From positions 1 to 64,000 of the forward strand of contig JACGCN010000041.1 of the NCBI GenBank assembly GCA_014905825.1: a stretch of DNA of 64,000 nt. Direction: 5' to 3'. Positions within the stretch are counted from its first letter, which is position 1. Each line of letters opens with the position of its first letter. This stretch comes from Lyophyllum atratum. Its lineage: Eukaryota > Basidiomycota > Agaricomycetes > Agaricales > Lyophyllaceae. Made by a program: the position numbers and the translations under genes. Of the stretch, positions 57,654 to 64,000 are shown piece after piece. The notes beneath the pieces are model-generated. The model was not told the origin of the DNA. It did no database searches and saw nothing but the letters and a program-made list of their open reading frames with translations.

Positions 57654-59555
57654 ATGAACTTTTACTTCGAGGCTGCTAAGACGTTGGACCGCTTGGATGC
57701 GAAACAAGGCTCGATAAAGGGTGTCCTCGCTACGCTCCCTGAGAAAGATAGGAAACGAACTGCTGCACTTGTGATTGAGACGCTAAAGTGTAAGACGGGA
57801 AATCGCCCTGCGGACAACCGGCCTGAAAATTTGTTACAGACAAAGCTGTCCTCGCCGATATCATCGGCCAAGCAAAGCTCCTGAAGGAAGAGAAGAAGAA
57901 AATAACCTCTTTCAACTTGGCCTTGGTTCTCGTCCATGACTTGTTGTTATCTGGGGGCATACAAGCTGGAGATGGACCTATAAAACAAGCTATCCTCCGC
58001 CATAAAACTCGTTTGCATGGAGAGTTCCAGAAAATAAAGATAAAGCGAGGCGTGCGATTGAACACAGAATTAGCACTGACTGGTGATCAGCGGGCAGGTG
58101 GATCTTCCGCGCTCGCTTGGAAATAAAATGACATTTGACTGATCGCCGTCAACAGCACGGATACCTCGTTATGTCCGCGTCAACACCCTGGCCTGGTCTA
58201 CTGGTGAAGCCGTCGAGTCATTAATATCCCGAGGGTTCACTGCCTCGAGTCCCCTGGAATCCTCGTATGTTTTTGTTTCGTCCAACGAGATTTGGGGTTT
58301 CTATCCTCCTTTGACCCTCTTTTTATAACAGGAATGGTTTTGTGATCGATGAGCATATACCTGATCTTCTTAGCTTCTCCCCTCAAACCACCTTCAACGA
58401 GGACCCGTTCTATAAGGCTGGGAAATTTATTTTACAGGATAAAGCCTCATGTTTCCCCGCGGTAGTTCTAGCACCACCTGCCAGTGATGATAGCTTCGTC
58501 ATCGACGCTACCTCTGCTCCAGGCAACAAGACCTCCCACTTAAGTGCGCTCATGAAGAACAAGGGAAAGGTCGGCGACCTTAATTTCGACTAATGCACTA
58601 CAAGCTTCTAACGGCTGTACCTGATGTAGCTGTTCGCATTCGAGAGAGATAAGAAACGGTTTTCTACGCTTACGACAATGCTGTCCAGGGCGGGCTGTAA
58701 AAACGTGGAGCCTTTGAACGTGGACTTCTTGACGGTCGATCCGTTAGATCCAAAGTATCATCGAGTCACGCATATGTCAGTCGTTTACGATACATCCACA
58801 TGGGCGTAGCGCTAATCCGATTTTATGATTCAGACTTTTGGACCCTTCTTGCAGTGGCTCAGGGATAGTGAACCGATTGGACCATCTGCTCGAGACAGGT
58901 ACCTACTTCTCCATTGGCGTGTGCTGTGCTCTGTAATGCGGCCGCTAAACGGTTTCTAGAAATTGAAGATGAAGGCGACCAAGACGATCGCCTCAAACGG
59001 CTTGCCGCCTTTCAACTCCTGATGGTGAAACACGCTATGCGTTGTGAGTTGCCCATCGCTATCTATTATGATCACCCGCGAGTGCTGAACGTCTCGGTCT
59101 TCTTTCAACCCCATTTTACAGTTCCCGGTGTGCAAAAAATCGTGTATTCGACATGTAGTGTCCACGCGACGGAAAATGAACACGTTGTGCGAGAGTCTCT
59201 CAACTCCGATGAGGCAAAGACTGGACTATTCTCTCTGGCAAGCCCGAAAGAGGTTTTACCCCAGTGGCATCGCCGGGGATTACCCGACGAATTGGAACGT
59301 CCGAGTAAGCCGCCCTCGTAAAGTTTGATACCTTACCTGAACTATGGATCTTTAGGTCAAGCAGCGTCCCTAGTGCGATGCTCCCCTGGTGATGACGCCA
59401 CCAATGGCTTCTTCGTCTCATGCTTCGTCCGCAATGGGCAGCCCAATGACAAGAGGAAGGTGGACGCCATTGACAGCCACGACCACGAGGCCGAGGCTGA
59501 GCTTATGCCGAAAAAGAACAAAAAGAAAAGAAAACGGAACAAGTCTGATATATGA
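57654..59555 (+). CDS. RCM1: 25S rRNA cytosine-5 methyltransferase (Rcm1/NSUN5)
   Basis: This NOL1/NOP2/Sun family enzyme methylates a cytosine of large-subunit rRNA in the nucleolus. The N-terminus reads MNFYFEAAKTLDRLDAKQGS, then KKITSFNLALVLVHDLLLS. The PUA-like part has RIPRYVRVNT. SAM-binding blocks are VIDATSAPGNKTSHL, LFAFERDKKRF and VDFLTVDP. The catalytic cysteine motifs are LLDPSCSGSG and VYSTCSVHATENE. The C-terminus has GFFVSCFVRN and a Lys-rich nucleolar-type tail (PKKNKKKRKRNKSDI). The GTG in frame at 57633 is not used. All joins keep frame. Confidence 0.92.
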
Positions 59556-59882
59556 CGGCGATTGAAAGTCATGGCATTTCTTAGTTCGGTAGTTTGGCTC
59601 GAAGTCAGGCTGTATAAAATCTATGCTAGGGAAAAACAGTATTTACAAGGATTCTTTGCTGGTTTCGTCAGTCGTCCATTCGGGCCAAATGCGAACGATA
59701 TGTGAATACTTGCAATCCATTACCTCCCACGATCCCCAGCATCCCCTAACGGTGCTAGAATGCGATTGCGATGAAGAATGAAGGAGTAGAGATCAATGAA
59801 ATCATAAAAGGTGAAGCCTGTGAGAATGTTATGGCGCTACCGAGTGTTAGAGGTGAATAATGGAGATCTGAAGGTGATTCGA
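59556..59882. other. Convergent 3' flank NSUN5 / branchpoint-binding protein
   Basis: This spacer lies between two convergent stop codons. No gene is visible. Confidence 0.4.
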
Positions 59883-61750
59883 TTAGCTGGGCTGTTGTTG
59901 AGCATATTGGCCTTGGTAGTACGATGCGTAGTTATAGTCTTGAGGTTGTTGATAACCGGCTGCGCCTTGATAACCTGCCCACTGCCCTCCTGCCCCATAG
60001 CCAGCTGCGGGAGCGCCCCCATAGCCTGCTCCGTATCCAGGTTGAGGTGGGCGATAACCACCTTGTGACTGCTGGGTGTTAGAAGGTTGTATCCAAGATT
60101 CAGGACGACGCCAAGGTGGAATGTTAGACCCGCCAGCGGTAATGTCGTGCCCCATGCTCGGCGCAGACCATGAGGCGTTGGCATCACTGGATACTCCGCC
60201 CCCTCCCTCCCCAAGCTCCGCCATCAGACTCGCATACTCCGAATCGAATCCAGTCCTATTACCGGCCGGCGGAGACGATTCACCGAGCGGCATGGGAGCA
60301 TTCGGGTCTTTGTTGACAGTGCAATCGCGAGCCATATGTCCCGCGCTGCCGCAAACACGACAAATGATGTTAGCAGTAAAGTTTCGCTGTTCAGGGCAGT
60401 CGTATTTGCGATGCCCTACGCCACCACAGTTCTGGCAGATTTGATTTTCGTCATCGCGCAGGGTACCATTCAGAGCAGCAAGCTCTCGCAGCTGGTTACG
60501 CTTGTGGTCGTTCTGGCCTTCAGGAGTCGACGCAGCCTGCAACGCGCTGTAAGCAAAAGGAAAGATGTCTTGATTGAAGGAGATATTCACCGTTTCGATC
60601 ACCTTATTGATCATTCTGACGCAGGCTGCAACTTTCTCCTCAGTTTCAGCAAGGACCAGACAATGAAGATCTTCCTCCGCGTCATCCGCGAACTGATCCG
60701 GTCGAGCTTTTCCTTCTTTGACGCTGCCCTTGCCTCGAATGCTAATCTTGGCGCCACTCTCACGTTCCATCTTCTTCAGACTGTTACCACGGGGACCAAC
60801 GAGCAAACCGAAGAAGTTGATTTCGGGGAACTCTTTGACGGGGATGTAGACTTTGTCAGAGGGGCGCTGGGAGCGTTTCTGTTGGTGGTATTCAACGGGC
60901 GGACGGAAGTTGGGGTCATTCTTCATTGCTCGGTCGACGAGTCGGATGCGCTCGTCCTCGAGTTTTTTGCGGTAGCGCACTTCACGGGTATTGGTTCGGC
61001 GACCATGAGCGTCGTACGTAGGAGGAGGGGATGGAGATCTGATACTCCAGGTGAGTATATGCGTTACGCCGAGAACGACAACGCACCTTTCTCTTTCGGG
61101 AGGAATAAAGTCATTCAACCTTAACTTGCGGTTAATTTCCTCCAAGCGGAGATGAATGGCATAGTTGTCAAGCTGAGCCTGAGATACACCAGCAGCAGAT
61201 ATAGCCGTCGGTAAGCCAGGGATGTCAGTCTTAGCATCTCCCCAACGACTACGCCGTTTACGAGGGGCATTGGGATCAACTGAGGTGAGTAATAAACAGG
61301 AATGGGTCAGGGTTAGTACAATAGTCAGTATTGGCTTGAGAGTTAGGTGCCATCCACGTCAAAATTACGCGAGCTGCAAGAAGTTTCGAAAAGTAGTGAA
61401 AGTTACTCCGGAAGCAACGGGAAGAAACGGGGGCGTAAGGATCGTGGTTTTTAGAGTGTTCGGCTTACCTTTGGGATCTCCATTGATTGGAGAGTCGTCT
61501 CTACCCCGTTTGCCGGGGCTTTCGTCGTCTTGATTCATGTGACGAGGATATGCCGATGGAGAAGGTTGCGCGAGTTGAGGCGGAGCTGCTTCCTCTGCGG
61601 GCGCAGGGCCAAAGCGACGACGTTGCCCGAGGGGTACTGGATACCGAAAAGGGAAAAAAGATTGAAGGTCATGGAAGCGAAAAACAGCGATATCCTATGG
61701 TACGTACCGTCATTTGTACCAGTAATTTGACGAGTTGCAGGTCTCCACAT
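59883..61750 (-). CDS. MSL5: Branchpoint-binding protein (SF1/Msl5)
   Basis: BBP recognises the intron branch site in the early spliceosome. The start exon reads MWRPATRQITGTND. A proline-rich linker and a helix-hairpin segment follow (RKRRSRWGDAKTDIPG with a U2AF65-binding Trp). Next comes LEEINRKLRLNDFIPP, then the KH-QUA2 domain with KVYIPVKEFPEINFFGLLVG and the GPRGNSLKKMERESGAKI loop. Two CCHC zinc knuckles are present: CQNCGGVGHRKYDC and CRVCGSAGHMARDC. The tail is rich in Pro, Gly, Tyr and Gln. The KH and knuckle parts are one long exon. The gene is divergent from XPB, with 219 bp between start codons. Confidence 0.93.
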
Positions 61751-61969
61751 CGTGGTTTATTCAAGAAATAAGGTGCAGTGAACGAGATCGAGATGATGGT
61801 GGTTGGAGGACAACGAGCAAGGATGACAAATCCCACGGTGCCCCTGTTTCGGCTCCGCTTGAATTTGCTTACTGTTCTTGAGAGACGTTTCCGATGCTCA
61901 CCTATCTCTTACTCGTTTGTCATTGACCCAGACCTCCAGTCCGCCAGAGCCCCTCGCAGAGCGTAGAAA
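61751..61969. promoter_or_regulatory. Bidirectional promoter MSL5 / SSL2
   Basis: These 219 bp separate two divergent start codons of housekeeping genes. No TATA box was seen. Confidence 0.5.

Positions 61970-64000
<2,031 letters not shown>

Noticed and set aside
60336..61124. A 262-codon + strand frame opposite the branchpoint-binding protein
   Set aside because: It is the antisense of conserved KH and zinc-knuckle exons, a shadow frame.

Overview
The window is nuclear DNA from a filamentous basidiomycete, most likely an Agaricomycete. Genes are dense on both strands and nearly all are cut by many short GT-AG introns (about 45-65 nt). Gene content is fungal: Atg17, Gut2, Swd2, a complex I 12 kDa subunit, a basidiomycete-type sesquiterpene synthase and Ras. 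All exon joins below were made by eye and were checked by frame continuity and conserved motifs.

Layout. 1-5.3 kb: 3' part of an ABCC transporter (+) and an S10 serine carboxypeptidase (-), both with several frame breaks. 6.2-13 kb: ATG17 (-), a LysM protein (+), a short DUF1115 protein (-) and mitochondrial glycerol-3-phosphate dehydrogenase (+). 13-16.7 kb: a repeat-rich stretch without a recognisable protein gene. 16.7-24.9 kb (+): a Rieske/AIF-type oxidoreductase, DNA polymerase eta and a seven-helix receptor-like protein. 26.8-29.3 kb: a CIA30 complex I assembly factor (+) and Ras (-). 30.7-34.5 kb: a divergent pair of related helical proteins, one with a hydrophobic hairpin and an RS-rich tail. 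34.7-39.2 kb: TRAP-alpha (-), Swd2 (-) and Rpb5 (+). 39.2-42.1 kb: no gene seen. 42.1-48.3 kb: sesquiterpene synthase (+), a fused cystathionine beta-lyase/mevalonate kinase gene (-) and Vps71/Swc6 (+). 48.7-55 kb: aspartic protease (-), peroxisomal enoyl-CoA isomerase-like protein (-), complex I 12 kDa subunit (+) and a membrane-anchored ThuA-like protein (-). 55.3-64 kb: type I DnaJ (-), Rcm1/NSUN5 rRNA methyltransferase (+), branchpoint-binding protein (-) and the 5' part of TFIIH helicase XPB/Ssl2 (+).

Most neighbours are unrelated housekeeping genes, many in head-to-head pairs sharing 70-470 bp promoters. The best functional link is the sesquiterpene synthase lying tail-to-tail with mevalonate kinase, an enzyme of its precursor pathway. 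The most unusual object is that kinase itself: its frame runs unbroken, with no internal Met, out of a complete PLP-dependent cystathionine beta-lyase.

Caution: single-base frame breaks, several of them in homopolymers, interrupt conserved genes (ABC transporter, carboxypeptidase, complex I 12 kDa subunit, ThuA-like protein). They look more like base errors than biology, although real decay of the first two genes is possible.
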